Source of the DNA: Mallotus nudiflorus
Taxonomy: Eukaryota > Streptophyta > Magnoliopsida > Malpighiales > Euphorbiaceae
Length of the DNA: 64,000 bases
Direction: 5' to 3'
NCBI GenBank assembly: GCA_947683625.1
Contig: CANTUR010000070.1
Coordinates: 496,001-560,000 of the forward strand
In this document: in pieces, positions 47,604-61,253 of the stretch
Numbering within the stretch: position 1 is the stretch's first letter
Layout: the number at the start of each line of letters is the position of its first letter
Position numbers and translations under genes: made by a program
Notes under the pieces: model-generated
Databases searched by the model: none
What the model was told of the DNA's origin: nothing
The model's input: only the letters and a program-made list of their open reading frames with translations

Positions 47604-50600
47604 TGTAATATCCCGAATTTTTAAATATTTTTATACTGCATCGGGATATGCAGTGTTAATAATTTTTGTATATATATTTATGATATTTTATGAGTTTGTT
47701 GTTTGTTTAAAGCTAATTTTAATTATTTTATATTATTTTAAGTACTTTACGTAAAATTTTTCCGGAAATTATATTTTCGGGGAAATTGACACGTAAATAA
47801 ATTAATACTATTTATTTTGACTAGTTTTATGAATTTGCATGAACTCATATATAATTTTAAAGTGCTAAAATAAAATGTATATATGTGTATTTATTTAAAT
47901 TAATTAGAGCTTAATTAATTTCCTTAATTTTATTATTTAATTTTTGTATTAATTAATTTTAAGTTTATAAATTATTAAACATATTAAAATATGTGTGTGG
48001 TGTATATTTAATGTGTGTGAAATTTTATATTATTATAATATATAGTGTAAATATATATATATATACATATATACATAAATTTTTATCAAAAAACCAAAAC
48101 TTTCATTTATTTACAGTTTTGCCCCTCCTTCATCTTCTTCCTTCCAAAACGTTTTCTTCCATTTCCAGCCACTTTCAAGCTGGTTTTCTTCCTGTTAATA
48201 TGCCTCTCAGCCTTCCTCTTCCACCTCCAACCATTTCCACCACCTAAAACACTCTTTTCCGGTGAGTTTTGGCCGGATTTTCTTCAAAGAGCCAAAAATC
48301 AACTTAACTCCGACCAAGCACTTTCCGGCCACCAAATTTGATGCTTTCAGTCTCTATCTTCTCCTTGAGCTCTGGTGAGTGTGATTCCAAGCTTTGTTTC
48401 ACTTGATTTGGTCTAGAATTGCTTAGGTTTCAATTTCTTCAAATCAGCCATTTTGGGTTTCGAATTTTTTTTAGCTTCAATTTGATTGATTCATGAAAAC
48501 TTCCTTCACAAACTTTGTTACTGGAAGCTTAATCTACATGCTGTAATTTTTTTAGAATTTTTGGAATTTATTTTAATTTTTGTGAATTTTTGATTATTTT
48601 ATTATTATTTTCTAATTTTCGAAAATTAATTAATTAAATTATGAAATTGTGTTTTATGGTTATTATAGGAGTTGAAATTAATTATAGAAATTTATTTGTA
48701 ATTTTTGTGAATTTTTATGTATTTATTTGGAATTTATTAAGTTTAGGTGATTTTGAAAAATAGGGTTAATTATGTGTTTAATTGAAATAAATTGGTAAAT
48801 TGAGTATATTTATTGATATTATTGAATTATATGTTGAGAAATTAATTTTTGAGTAATTATATAATTTTTGGTGAATTTTTGAACATTTATAGTGAATATA
48901 TATATATAGGGGTATTTTGGTAATTTTACACTAAATTGGTTAAAAATGTAATTAAATTGGTTTTAATAGCTATTTAGGGCATAAAAATGATTTCTGCAAA
49001 TTTTTAGTATTTTTAACTAATTAAAACTATTTTTTTGTAAATTATTTTCAAATTATATATAATATACTATTTTTCTAAATAAATGGGTTTTTATTGATTT
49101 TTAGTATGTTTTAGGGTTAATTACGTAATTTGGATTTATAAAATGTATTTTTATTATATAAGGGCATTTTCGGTATTTTATAAATATTCTATGAATTGTG
49201 AACCTCGGTCGGTGAATTGTAGTTTGGAGTCCGACCGAGGGATTTTGATTGTAATCCTGTGTTTATTCCAAAGTGTATTTCTTTGCAGGACCGGCTCTAC
49301 TCTTTGAGTAGAGAGATGTCCGTTTTACAGGGGAGGTTCTGCCGGATTTTCGGTAGAATTCTCGTAAAACGTGATGTCCGGTCAAATTCCTATTCTAAAG
49401 CTGTGTCTAAAATTCTAGATCGAGTCTTTAGAATTTTTGTTAAATTTATTCTGATTTCATGTTGTCATTTATTTGTCTAGCTGCGCCGAGACCGAGACCT
49501 AACGGATCAGGCCCGCCGAGTTTGTCTCGTGGAGCGCTAACATGTGAGTTATTATACTGTATATATATGCACTGCATATAGGGTGCATTATTTAGAATTT
49601 TTCATTTTCATTGTATGTTTTAAAAAAATGATTTAAATTATAATATTTTTGGTATATCTAGGGTTGCATTCTTATATATATGCATATTAAATAATTATGC
49701 ATGTTAGTTTGATATATGCACATTAAACAATTAGGTTTAGGTTTAATACATTTGAGTAATATACACATGTTTTAAAATGTACACTTAGACATAATTATTT
49801 TATTAAATGATTAGTATACTTTAGGTATAGTTTCAGTAGATTTTAGGTTTATTCTTAAATAATTGCATGTTAAAGTATAAACCTACACTTAAAGTATTTT
49901 TAAGTTTATTTTTGGTATATTTTTTATTTATTTCCGAATAAATAAATGTTTTATTATTAAATTAAACCTAACACATTAGTGGTATATTTAGGGTTTATTT
50001 TTGATATATGCATGCTAGATAATTAGGTTTATTTTTAGTATATTTGTGAATATATGTTAAACACAAACATGTATTTAAATGAATATTTATACATAAATGG
50101 TTTATTAAATGATTTGAGTACTTAGGGTATATCTTTTGCATATTTAAGTATATTTTTAAGATAATGCATGTTATATTATTGTTACTCATTTAAATTGTTT
50201 TTAACTATATTAATGATTTATCTTTAGTTTATTTCATATTTTATTTGACTATATATATATATATATACTTGAAATATACTGGGTATATTTTAGGTATATT
50301 TTTGGTATATATATATATGGTTGGTTTTACTATTATGAATATGGTTCTACATTAATTATTTTTTCGAATGAATGATTTATTCGAAGTGAAGGATATCAAT
50401 AGAACGTGCTTCCTAGTGGGCAGCACTAGGACCGTGTACGTACCGGTACGGTAGATAAGGATTGAGTGAAAGTTAAAATTGGGTGATTATAATTGATTTA
50501 ATTGATTTGACTAAGATTAATGGTATGTTAGATAGTGTGATTGCTGGAGCTCGGTTGACTAAGTGTCTCGGGGCCAATCACACTGACAGTCAGACTGCTG

Positions 50601-51482
50601 GAGCTCGGTTGACTTAGTGTCTCGGGGTCAGTCTACTGTCCATAAGTGAATTGAATGATCTATTCGGTTGATTGAGATGTGAGGTGATGGATAGTGTGAT
50701 TGCTGGAGCTCGGTTGACCAAGTGTCTCGGGGCCAATCACACTGACAGCCAGACTGCTGGAGCTCGGTCGACTTAGTGTCTCGGGGCCAGTCTGCTGTCC
50801 AAATTGGAATAAGTGTTCTATTTGGAATCAAGTGAGCCTGTATGGCTAGAGTGATGATGGGATTGTTTGAGGTTGTTATTATTTAGGGTTCTATGGATCC
50901 TTCATGAATTAAAACAAACGTTTTCTACATTTAGTATATTTATAAAAGCAAAGTTTGGCATTCGTGTGAAATGTGTGTATATACATATATATATATATAT
51001 ATATATAAGAATGCCTGATTGTTATGGTTTAGTTTGCATGTATATATAGTATAATAATTCACTCAGTGAGGTCTGACCCCCCTCAATTATTTTTTTTCAG
51101 GAGATTCCATATCGCCAGACCTTAGTTGTAGAGTTCCTCGCCGGTGTTCTTCAGTCCCGGTTGTTTTATACAAATGTATATTCTAAACTTTGAATTGTAT
51201 TCTAGAAACTGCAGTAGTAGTGTCACTATATTGGAAGTGTATTATTTTGTTTGGATATTAAATACTCTGAGAATTTGTATTTGAACATTGTACGAATATG
51301 TATTCATTTATAAAAGGATTTGGAGTATTTATTTTATATATTGATTCAGAAAAATTTTAATTTGGTCGTACTTTTATATAATTATTGTATGATTTTATTT
51401 TCTAAGGCTTGCTATGGGTTTCGGATTCGAAAGAATTCCCGTTCCCTAGCGCCGGTCATGACTCCTAGTTTGGGTCGTGACA
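47604..51482 (+). repeat. Array II LTR 4 (3879 bp)
   Basis: It has the same boundaries as the other shared LTRs. A private C>T change lies near 51415, close to its 3' end (GCTATGGG instead of GCTACGGG). Confidence 0.95.
50534..50797 (+). repeat. Four stem modules, array II LTR 4
   Basis: Same four modules as in LTR 1 at +21741 bp. Confidence 0.9.
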
Positions 51483-51486
51483 AAGT

Positions 51487-51498
51487 TGGTATCAGAGC
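51487..51498 (+). other. Primer binding site, array II internal 4
   Basis: TGGTATCAGAGC at the same distance from the LTR end as in internal 1. Confidence 0.93.
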
Positions 51499-53564
51499 TG
51501 AGTTCTGTGTCAGGGCTTAGTTGTTTGAGTTGTGGCCCTAGTTTTCGAAGTTGTGTTTTCTGTTAAACTACTGCAGTGAATTAGGTTCGGTCATGTCTTT
51601 GAAAAGTCTTCCTTGCATTAGGAATTCCGCGTAACCGTTAGGGTGTCTGTTGATGTTTGTGATTATTTGAATTATTTATTTATTTTTGCTCCTTGTTGAT
51701 TACCTTGAGCGTGAATCGCTCCATCGATCGATGAGATCGATGATAGTTGATCTTCTGAGCACGAGGTTCTACCCCCTATGCATCCTGTTAGGTGTAGGGG
51801 TAGAGATGGATTTAGAAGGCTTGATGATCACTGTTGACAATAGGAATAACTGAATGCGGAGCTGGTGGCTTAGCATTGCAATGATGTTACTTCTGCAATA
51901 AGAGTTTTGCAGGATGCGGTGCTGATACCTTCGATCGTTCAGCAGATGTAATTTCTTTTTCAACCGAGAACTTGAGACATGTCAATTCTGCGTATATGCT
52001 ATATTCTGAATTCTGTTGATTTCTATATCTTTTCAGCGCAGTGAATGTGAATTATTTCTTCTCCAGAGACAATATTGATAATCAGTCTTTTCAAGTTCAA
52101 GTTGTGGTTATAGTTCCAGCCCTACTACACCTATCTAGTATAGGGGTAGGTTAGAGGTAACTATAACTCAAGGGTTAAGGTAGTCATTGTAAGTAGTACA
52201 AGCATTCCTTTTGGACTTGAACGTGCAATAATTGTGGCCAGGATAGCCGAGATTAATAGAAGCTTGATAACATTTAATCAAGTTTGACAGTTGTTTGAAT
52301 ATGCTTTGATGGGGGAATTGGAAAATGTCTAATGAAGACGAAGCACTCTTGTACTCTTTATGGCAAGCTGTCAGTTCTGACTGCAACACATAATTTGAGT
52401 TAAAGGGGGATTTCTAAGATACTTCCATCCACCTTTAAGGAAGGATAATTACTTGTATCAGCTATTGCATAGAGTAAGGGAATAGCAATCAGTTGAGAAG
52501 ATTACCTGTAAACTCTTCAATCTGATATGTCATGCTGAAGACGTAATACAGTATAAAAGGAGACTGGTGGAATTATATGTTACAGGATTAAGCGTAATAT
52601 ATTGGCATCTAAACATAGAATTAGGACTCAGAGAGTTATTATGAATTCAGTCTTTTGGGTGTAATTAATCTTGATGAGATGTGAAAGGGTTGTCAAGAAT
52701 ATCTGGCTCTAGTTGAGTATACTTCAGTGGAGAAGTTATCTCTCCCAAATGTTTTAATTGCCTGTGAGTTACCAGGTTTACCAATTTACAGAGATTGAAT
52801 TCTGTATCGATATGGTTCCTGATATAACTCTTATTTCAACGTAGCCCTACAAAATGACTTTTGCAGAGCTGTAGGAGCAATTATGAAAGCTGTATGACCA
52901 AGGTTTTGTCAGACCTTATATTTCTCTTCGGGGTGCATTAGTCCTATTGTAAGGAAGAAGGATGGTACCTTGAAACTATGCATTGACTGTAGAGAGATGA
53001 ATAGGGTAACAGTGAAGGACAAGTATCCTCTTTTGAGGATAGATGACCTGTCTAATCAGCTAAAGAGTGCACAGTTCTTTTCAAAAATTAATTTGAAGTT
53101 GGGTTATCATTAGTTGTGGATCAGTTTGTAGTAGTCTTCATTAATGATATACTAATGTATTCGAAGTGAATGAAAGGGCACATATCACTTGAGGACTATA
53201 CTACAGACACTAAGAGAATGTCAGCTTTATGTTGAATTCAAGAAGTGTGATCATTGGGTGGAGAGTGTTGTTTTTCTTAGAATTGTGGCGTTTAAGGATA
53301 GAATTCGAATTGATCCACAAAAGATCAATATAACATCTGAGTGGCCCAGACTGACTGAATCCATTGAGATCTGTAATTTTCTGGGTTTAATTGGGTATCA
53401 TAGGAAATCTGAATAGAATTCTCTAGAATTACAGCTCCTATGACCCTCATAACTCAGAAAAATGGGAAGATTGTGTGAACAGATGTTTGTTAGAACAGCT
53501 TCCAAGTACTGAAGAAGACTGATTGATCTGAGGGTAACGTGAAGTTTAGAGGATAAGACCTGAT

Positions 53565-53713
53565 ATCATTACAGCATTTCATTATATCATCATAGCATCT
53601 CATTACAGCATTTCATCACGACATTTCATTCTAGCATTTCATCATAACATTTCATTAGATCATCTCATGATGACATTCATCATAGCATGTCATCATGGCA
53701 TATCACCATAGAA
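53565..53713 (+). repeat. 13-bp minisatellite, internal 4
   Basis: Same copy number and variants as internal 1. A slippage-prone tract with no length change across four units again points to recent copying. Confidence 0.85.
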
Positions 53714-54850
53714 TGATCTGCTGATAGGAGATGCCCAAGTTAATGATACAGGGTTGATGTTGTAATCTGAGAACGGGATTCTATATAAGCTGTGGAAGTG
53801 AACTTGCAGTGTACATCCAAATGGTTACCAAGAATTATCACAATATTCAGGATCAATACTAGTGGGTTGGATTATAGAAGGATGTGACTGATTGTATTTC
53901 TAAGTGTCAAAATTGCCAGTCGGTGAAAGCTGAATATCAGAAGTCTTCTGGGAAGTTTTGATCTCTTTTGAATTTGGGTGGAAATAAGAGAGAATTGTGA
54001 TAATTTTTGTGGTTGGTTACCTCGTTCGAAGGGTGAATATGATTCCGTTGGAATGATTATAGACAAATTGACTAAGTCAGCTAATTTTTGGCTAGTGGAA
54101 GCCACTTATTCAGTAGTTAAGTGGGCTAAGCTGCATATGAAGCATATTGTGTGCCTACATGGACTGCCTGTGTCCATTGTATATGGTAAAGGTACAGTGT
54201 TTACCTTTCGATTTTGGCAGAGATTATGGAGAGTAATAGACACCTGATTGGATTTCAATACTGCTTTTCATCCTCAAACAGATGACAGTCTGAGAGGACG
54301 ATCCAAACACTAAACAGTATGTTGAAGATGTGTGTTTTGGATCTAGAAGGTAGCTAGGTTGATTATATGCTACTTATAGAATTCGCTTATAATAACAGCT
54401 ACCATAGCAGTATTGGAATGACACCACCTGAAGCTTTCATGGAAAGAAGTCTTAATTAGATATGAGATGGTTCAGAATACAGTGAAGAAGTTGTTGTGAT
54501 CAGAAGAGCGATATGGATCCTAGATGCAAAGATATGGAGTTTTAGATCGAAGACTGTAATTCTGAAGATGTCTCCGAAAAGTGGTGTGATGAGACGCGTT
54601 GAACAATATAGAACTGAATGAAGACCTGAAGTTTGAGAAGGAATCAGTTGTAATTGTAAATTATCAAGCTCGATAGTTATGTTCGAATTAGATTCAGATG
54701 ATCAAGGTTCCGTGACGTGGCAACAAAGTGAAAGAGCTTACGTAAAAGACTGAAGTTGAGATACGAGCTTCTTACCCGTATCTCTTTCTTTCTTGATCTT
54801 GTAATTTTCTTTTTGGAATTCGGGGACGAATTCTTGTAAGGGGGGAAGAT

Positions 54851-57800
54851 TGTAATATCCCGAATTTTTAAATATTTTTATACTGCATCGGGATATGCAG
54901 TGTTAATAATTTTTGTATATATATTTATGATATTTTATGAGTTTGTTGTTTGTTTAAAGCTAATTTTAATTATTTTATATTATTTTAAGTACTTTACGTA
55001 AAATTTTTCCGGAAATTATATTTTCGGGGAAATTGACACGTAAATAAATTAATACTATTTATTTTGACTAGTTTTATGAATTTGCATGAACTCATATATA
55101 ATTTTAAAGTGCTAAAATAAAATGTATATATGTGTATTTATTTAAATTAATTAGAGCTTAATTAATTTCCTTAATTTTATTATTTAATTTTTGTATTAAT
55201 TAATTTTAAGTTTATAAATTATTAAACATATTAAAATATGTGTGTGGTGTATATTTAATGTGTGTGAAATTTTATATTATTATAATATATAGTGTAAATA
55301 TATATATATATACATATATACATAAATTTTTATCAAAAAACCAAAACTTTCATTTATTTACAGTTTTGCCCCTCCTTCATCTTCTTCCTTCCAAAACGTT
55401 TTCTTCCATTTCCAGCCACTTTCAAGCTGGTTTTCTTCCTGTTAATATGCCTCTCAGCCTTCCTCTTCCACCTCCAACCATTTCCACCACCTAAAACACT
55501 CTTTTCCGGTGAGTTTTGGCCGGATTTTCTTCAAAGAGCCAAAAATCAACTTAACTCCGACCAAGCACTTTCCGGCCACCAAATTTGATGCTTTCAGTCT
55601 CTATCTTCTCCTTGAGCTCTGGTGAGTGTGATTCCAAGCTTTGTTTCACTTGATTTGGTCTAGAATTGCTTAGGTTTCAATTTCTTCAAATCAGCCATTT
55701 TGGGTTTCGAATTTTTTTTAGCTTCAATTTGATTGATTCATGAAAACTTCCTTCACAAACTTTGTTACTGGAAGCTTAATCTACATGCTGTAATTTTTTT
55801 AGAATTTTTGGAATTTATTTTAATTTTTGTGAATTTTTGATTATTTTATTATTATTTTCTAATTTTCGAAAATTAATTAATTAAATTATGAAATTGTGTT
55901 TTATGGTTATTATAGGAGTTGAAATTAATTATAGAAATTTATTTGTAATTTTTGTGAATTTTTATGTATTTATTTGGAATTTATTAAGTTTAGGTGATTT
56001 TGAAAAATAGGGTTAATTATGTGTTTAATTGAAATAAATTGGTAAATTGAGTATATTTATTGATATTATTGAATTATATGTTGAGAAATTAATTTTTGAG
56101 TAATTATATAATTTTTGGTGAATTTTTGAACATTTATAGTGAATATATATATATAGGGGTATTTTGGTAATTTTACACTAAATTGGTTAAAAATGTAATT
56201 AAATTGGTTTTAATAGCTATTTAGGGCATAAAAATGATTTCTGCAAATTTTTAGTATTTTTAACTAATTAAAACTATTTTTTTGTAAATTATTTTCAAAT
56301 TATATATAATATACTATTTTTCTAAATAAATGGGTTTTTATTGATTTTTAGTATGTTTTAGGGTTAATTACGTAATTTGGATTTATAAAATGTATTTTTA
56401 TTATATAAGGGCATTTTCGGTATTTTATAAATATTCTATGAATTGTGAACCTCGGTCGGTGAATTGTAGTTTGGAGTCCGACCGAGGGATTTTGATTGTA
56501 ATCCTGTGTTTATTCCAAAGTGTATTTCTTTGCAGGACCGGCTCTACTCTTTGAGTAGAGAGATGTCCGTTTTACAGGGGAGGTTCTGTCGGATTTTCGG
56601 TAGAATTCTCGTAAAACGTGATGTCCGGTCAAATTCCTATTCTAAAGCTGTGTCTAAAATTCTAGATCGAGTCTTTAGAATTTTTGTTAAATTTATTCTG
56701 ATTTCATGTTGTCATTTATTTGTCTAGCTGCGCCGAGACCGAGACCTAACGGATCAGGCCCGCCGAGTTTGTCTCGTGGAGCGCTAACATGTGAGTTATT
56801 ATACTGTATATATATGCACTGCATATAGGGTGCATTATTTAGAATTTTTCATTTTCATTGTATGTTTTAAAAAAATGATTTAAATTATAATATTTTTGGT
56901 ATATCTAGGGTTGCATTCTTATATATATGCATATTAAATAATTATGCATGTTAGTTTGATATATGCACATTAAACAATTAGGTTTAGGTTTAATACATTT
57001 GAGTAATATACACATGTTTTAAAATGTACACTTAGACATAATTATTTTATTAAATGATTAGTATACTTTAGGTATAGTTTCAGTAGATTTTAGGTTTATT
57101 CTTAAATAATTGCATGTTAAAGTATAAACCTACACTTAAAGTATTTTTAAGTTTATTTTTGGTATATTTTTTATTTATTTCCGAATAAATAAATGTTTTA
57201 TTATTAAATTAAACCTAACACATTAGTGGTATATTTAGGGTTTATTTTTGATATATGCATGCTAGATAATTAGGTTTATTTTTAGTATATTTGTGAATAT
57301 ATGTTAAACACAAACATGTATTTAAATGAATATTTATACATAAATGGTTTATTAAATGATTTGAGTACTTAGGGTATATCTTTTGCATATTTAAGTATAT
57401 TTTTAAGATAATGCATGTTATATTATTGTTACTCATTTAAATTGTTTTTAACTATATTAATGATTTATCTTTAGTTTATTTCATATTTTATTTGACTATA
57501 TATATATATATATATACTTGAAATATACTGGGTATATTTTAGGTATATTTTTGGTATATATATATATGGTTGGTTTTACTATTATGAATATGGTTCTACA
57601 TTAATTATTTTTTCGAATGAATGATTTATTCGAAGTGAAGGATATCAATAGAACGTGCTTCCTAGTGGGCAGCACTAGGACCGTGTACGTACCGGTACGG
57701 TAGATAAGGATTGAGTGAAAGTTAAAATTGGGTGATTATAATTGATTTAATTGATTTGACTAAGATTAATGGTATGTTAGATAGTGTGATTGCTGGAGCT

Positions 57801-58226
57801 CGGTTGACTAAGTGTCTCGGGGCCAATCACACTGACAGTCAGACTGCTGGAGCTCGGTTGACTTAGTGTCTCGGGGTCAGTCTACTGTCCATAAGTGAAT
57901 TGAATGATCTATTCGGTTGATTGAGATGTGAGGTGATGGATAGTGTGATTGCTGGAGCTCGGTTGACCAAGTGTCTCGGGGCCAATCACACTGACAGCCA
58001 GACTGCTGGAGCTCGGTCGACTTAGTGTCTCGGGGCCAGTCTGCTGTCCAAATTGGAATAAGTGTTCTATTTGGAATCAAGTGAGCCTGTATGGCTAGAG
58101 TGATGATGGGATTGTTTGAGGTTGTTATTATTTAGGGTTCTATGGATCCTTCATGAATTAAAACAAACGTTTTCTACATTTAGTATATTTATAAAAGCAA
58201 AGTTTGGCATTCGTGTGAAATGTGTG

Positions 58227-58264
<38 letters not shown>

Positions 58265-58737
58265 AATGCCTGATTGTTATGGTTTAGTTTGCATGTATAT
58301 ATAGTATAATAATTCACTCAGTGAGGTTTGACCCCCCTCAATTATTTTTTTTCAGGAGATTCCATATCGTCAGACCTTAGTTGTAGAGTTCCTCGCCGGT
58401 GTTCTTCAGTCCCGGTTGTTTTATACAAATGTATATTCTAAACTTTGAATTGTATTCTAGAAACTGCAGTAGTAGTGTCACTATATTGGAAGTGTATTAT
58501 TTTGTTTGGATATTAAATACTCTGAGAATTTGTATTTGAACATTGTACGAATATGTATTCATTTATAAAAGGATTTGGAGTATTTATTTTATATATTGAT
58601 TCAGAAAAATTTTAATTTGGTCGTACTTTTATATAATTATTGTATGATTTTATTTTCTAAGGCTTGCTACGGGTTCCGGATTCGAAAGAATTCCCGTTCC
58701 CTAGCGCCGGTCATGACTCCTAGTTTGGGTCGTGACA
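54851..58737 (+). repeat. Array II LTR 5, terminal 3' LTR (3887 bp)
   Basis: This last LTR has no internal region after it and ends at the GAAAT duplication. It is the longest copy, because of extra TA units near 57500 and 58230-58262. It has private changes at about 56589, 58328, 58370 and 58676, three of them C>T in sense. It is the most diverged of the five, as expected for the edge of an array that exchanges among inner units. Confidence 0.95.
57783..58046 (+). repeat. Four stem modules, array II LTR 5
   Basis: Same four modules as in LTR 1. First module 57786-57830. Confidence 0.9.
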
Positions 58738-58742
58738 GAAAT
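58738..58742. other. Target site duplication, right (GAAAT)
   Basis: This is the partner of 25860-25864, directly after the CA that ends the fifth LTR. LTR-D resumes at 58743. Confidence 0.93.
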
Positions 58743-60775
58743 AATCAAATTATTTATGCATATTTAATCAACATAAAACATGCATTTCTAAATCATGCAT
58801 CCTAAGCATATATATATAGTATAGTAACTCACCTAGTGCGCTCCACGAGATGGATCCGACGGGCCTGGTCCACTAGCCCTCGGTCTCGGCGCAACTAAAC
58901 AAGCAATAAATAATTGACATTAGAATAAACCTAACAGAAATCCTAGAATTCGATCTAGAGTATTTAACACAGAATCAGAAATTAGGGTTCGACTGGATAT
59001 CACGTTTTATGAGAATTCTACCGAAAATCTGACAGAACCTCCCCTGTAAAATGGACATCTCTCTACTCAAAAGAGTAGAGCCGACCCTGCAAAGAAATAC
59101 ACTTCAAAAAACTACACAAAGCACAATCAAAATCCCACGGTCAGACTCCAAACTACAGTCCACCGATCGGGGTCCACAAACACAGAACAATTCTGATAAT
59201 ACCAAAAATATCCTTATAACATAGAAATACATTTTATACGTATAAATTACATAATTAACCTTTAAACACTATAAAAACCGATAAAAACTCATTTTATTAG
59301 AAAAATCGTATATTATATATATAATTGAAAATAATTCACGAAAAATAGTTTTAATTAGTTAAAAATACTAAATAATTTGTAGAAATCATTTTTATACCTT
59401 AAATAACTATTAAAACCAATTAAATTACATTTTTAGCCAATTTAGGGTAAAATTATCGAAATACCCCTATATATATAAATATACTTAAATTACTTCAAAA
59501 ATTCACCAAAAATTATACAATTATCCAAAATTAATTTTCTCAACATATTTATCAATAATATTAATAATTAAACTCAATTAACCAATTAAATTCAAATAAA
59601 AACACATTTAACCTAATTTTCCCAAAATTCCATAAACTTCAATAATTCAAAATAAATACTTAGAAATTCATAAAAAATCCAAATAAATTCCTATAATTCA
59701 TTTCAACACCTAATTTAACCATAAACTCCAATTTCATAATTTAAATAATTAATTTCCGAAAATTAGAAAATAATATTAAAATATTCAAAAATACCCAAAA
59801 ATCCAAAAAATCTCCAAAAATTCCACAAAAATTCATACATGTATATTAAGCTACTAGGATCAACATTTGTGAAGGGAGTTTTCATGAATCAATCAATTCA
59901 AAGCTCAAAAAAATCAAAAACCCTAATGTGACCGAATTGAGTTTTAGCTCAAAGCTCAAAATCCACTTGATTTCAGGCCGAAAGGAGCTTAGAATTGGAA
60001 TCACTGGAGCTCAAGGAGTCGATGAAGACCGGCGGTGCACGAAATGGTGGCCGAAATCGTCATCGACGGCAAGAAGCTCAACTTGCTGCCATGGCAGATT
60101 TCGGGCGTTCCAGCGGGCTTCCGACGGCCTGGTCACGTCGGAGGGGAAGAGGAAGGAAGGGGAAGGAGGTTGGCGGCAGCTGGTGGCGGTGAGGGGCGGT
60201 CCGGCGTGCTGGAACGGGAGGCGTAGTGAAGGTAGACAATCGGGAGAGAATGAGAGGGAGGGGCTAAACGGTAATTTGGCAATCCTTTTGATTTTTAATG
60301 TATATATGTATATATATATACTTTATACTATATAATAAAATAATATTAAATTACACACATTAAATATACACCACACACATAAAATTTAATATTTTAATAA
60401 TTTATACTAAATAAAATAATTAAATAACAATAAAATAAATAAATAATTAATAAAATATTAGGGTAATACTAAACCCTAATTAAATAAATAATTATATGTA
60501 TACACGGTGTTTAATATTTTAAAGATATGTATGAGTTCATGCAAGTCCGAAAATACATTTAAAATAATTAATAATACATTGTTTACGTGAAAATTTTCCC
60601 GAAAATGCAAGTCCTGGGAAAATTTTACGTAAAACACTGTAAATAATACACAATAATTAAAATAGGTTTTAAATACATATCAACTCATGAAAATATCGTA
60701 ATATACATATAAAAATTATTAACACTGTATATCCCGGTACAATATTAAAAATATTTAAAAACACGAGATATTACA
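58743..60775 (-). repeat. LTR-D right LTR, part 2
   Basis: This continues LTR-D after array II: hairpin block near 59000-59175, AT-rich middle, then a GC-richer stretch at about 59950-60290 equivalent to the exon-like part of the other LTRs. It ends GAGATATTACA at 60775. The long purine tract of LTR-A, B and C is short here. The open frames around 59928-60335 follow from the GC-rich patch and have no recognisable domain. Parts 1 and 2 total 3254 bp. Confidence 0.92.
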
Positions 60776-61253
60776 ATATATTATATTGATATATGTATAT
60801 ATATATATCTATCTCTTATATTATTGAATATATAATATAATACACACAATAAATATGCACCACACACTTATTTTAATAATATATATACACACATATACAT
60901 ATATACACACTTAATTAATATTAAAACCATATAATATAATTTAATTTAATTAAAATAAACCCTAATTTTAATTTAAATGCATGTATACGTATATATTTTA
61001 TTCAACGCTTAAAAATCATGCATGAACTCATGCAAATTCACAAAACCACTTAAAATAATTAATATTTATTTATTTACATTTTAATTTTCCTAAAAAAAAA
61101 ATCCCCAGGAAAATTTTACATAAAGGACTTAAAATAATTAAAAATGACTTTAATAAATGACAACTAGTTAAATAATCATAAATATATTTTAAAGTTATTA
61201 ACACTGCATATCCTGATGCAGTTTAAAATTATCTAAAAACTCGGGATATTACA
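60776..61253 (-). repeat. LTR fragment E (5'-terminal part of an older LTR)
   Basis: It ends TCGGGATATTACA, the LTR edge in minus sense. It aligns in sense to the first part of the array II LTR (GGATATGCAGTGTTAATAA, TTTGCATGAGTTCATGC) with many differences. It begins abruptly where LTR-D ends, so D probably inserted into this LTR. The rest would lie left of the window. No gene is seen. Confidence 0.75.

Larger units (their letters stand above)
51483..54850 (+). pseudogene. Degenerate gag-pol, array II internal 4
   Basis: It has the same layout and length as the others, with private changes near 51838, 51981, 52083 and 52414. The change at 52414 shortens an antisense open frame, which is irrelevant to function. 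RT remnant about 52944-53054, minisatellite 53565-53713, integrase core remnant 53978-54271. Confidence 0.9.
25865..58737 (+). mobile_element. Tandem array II: five LTRs, four dead internals
   Basis: Five LTRs of 3877, 3879, 3879, 3879 and 3887 bp alternate with four internals of exactly 3368 bp, giving repeat periods of 7245, 7247, 7247 and 7247 bp. The block begins TGTAATATCCCG and ends GGTCGTGACA. The 5-bp sequence GAAAT stands on both sides (25860-25864, 58738-58742) and nowhere at inner borders, so the block entered D's LTR once. The LTRs differ by a few point changes and TA-repeat lengths. All internals carry the same stops and the same RNase H replacement. The orientation is opposite to the host element. 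It is non-autonomous: no intact gag or pol remains. Confidence 0.95.
19418..60775 (-). mobile_element. Element D, host of both tandem arrays
   Basis: A full internal region (19645-24643) is flanked on the left by a 227-bp LTR remnant and on the right by a complete LTR (about 3254 bp) that is interrupted by array II at 25865-58737. The remnant differs from the matching end of the right LTR at about seven of 227 positions, all transitions. It shares features such as AATAATACATTGTTTACG that LTR-A, B and C lack. The rest of the left LTR should lie beyond array I, left of the window. After removing array II and one copy of the GAAAT duplication, the right LTR joins cleanly. Confidence 0.82.

Noticed and set aside
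25865..58737. Satellite DNA or a CRISPR-like array, from the regular 7.2-kb and 45-bp repeats
   Set aside because: The 7.2-kb unit has LTR ends, primer binding site, polypurine tract and pol remnants. The 45-bp modules have no unique spacers, and the DNA is plant nuclear.
59928..60335. Possible host gene exon in the GC-rich patch of LTR-D
   Set aside because: The patch aligns in position with the exon-like LTR segment of the other copies. The overlapping frames have no recognisable domain.
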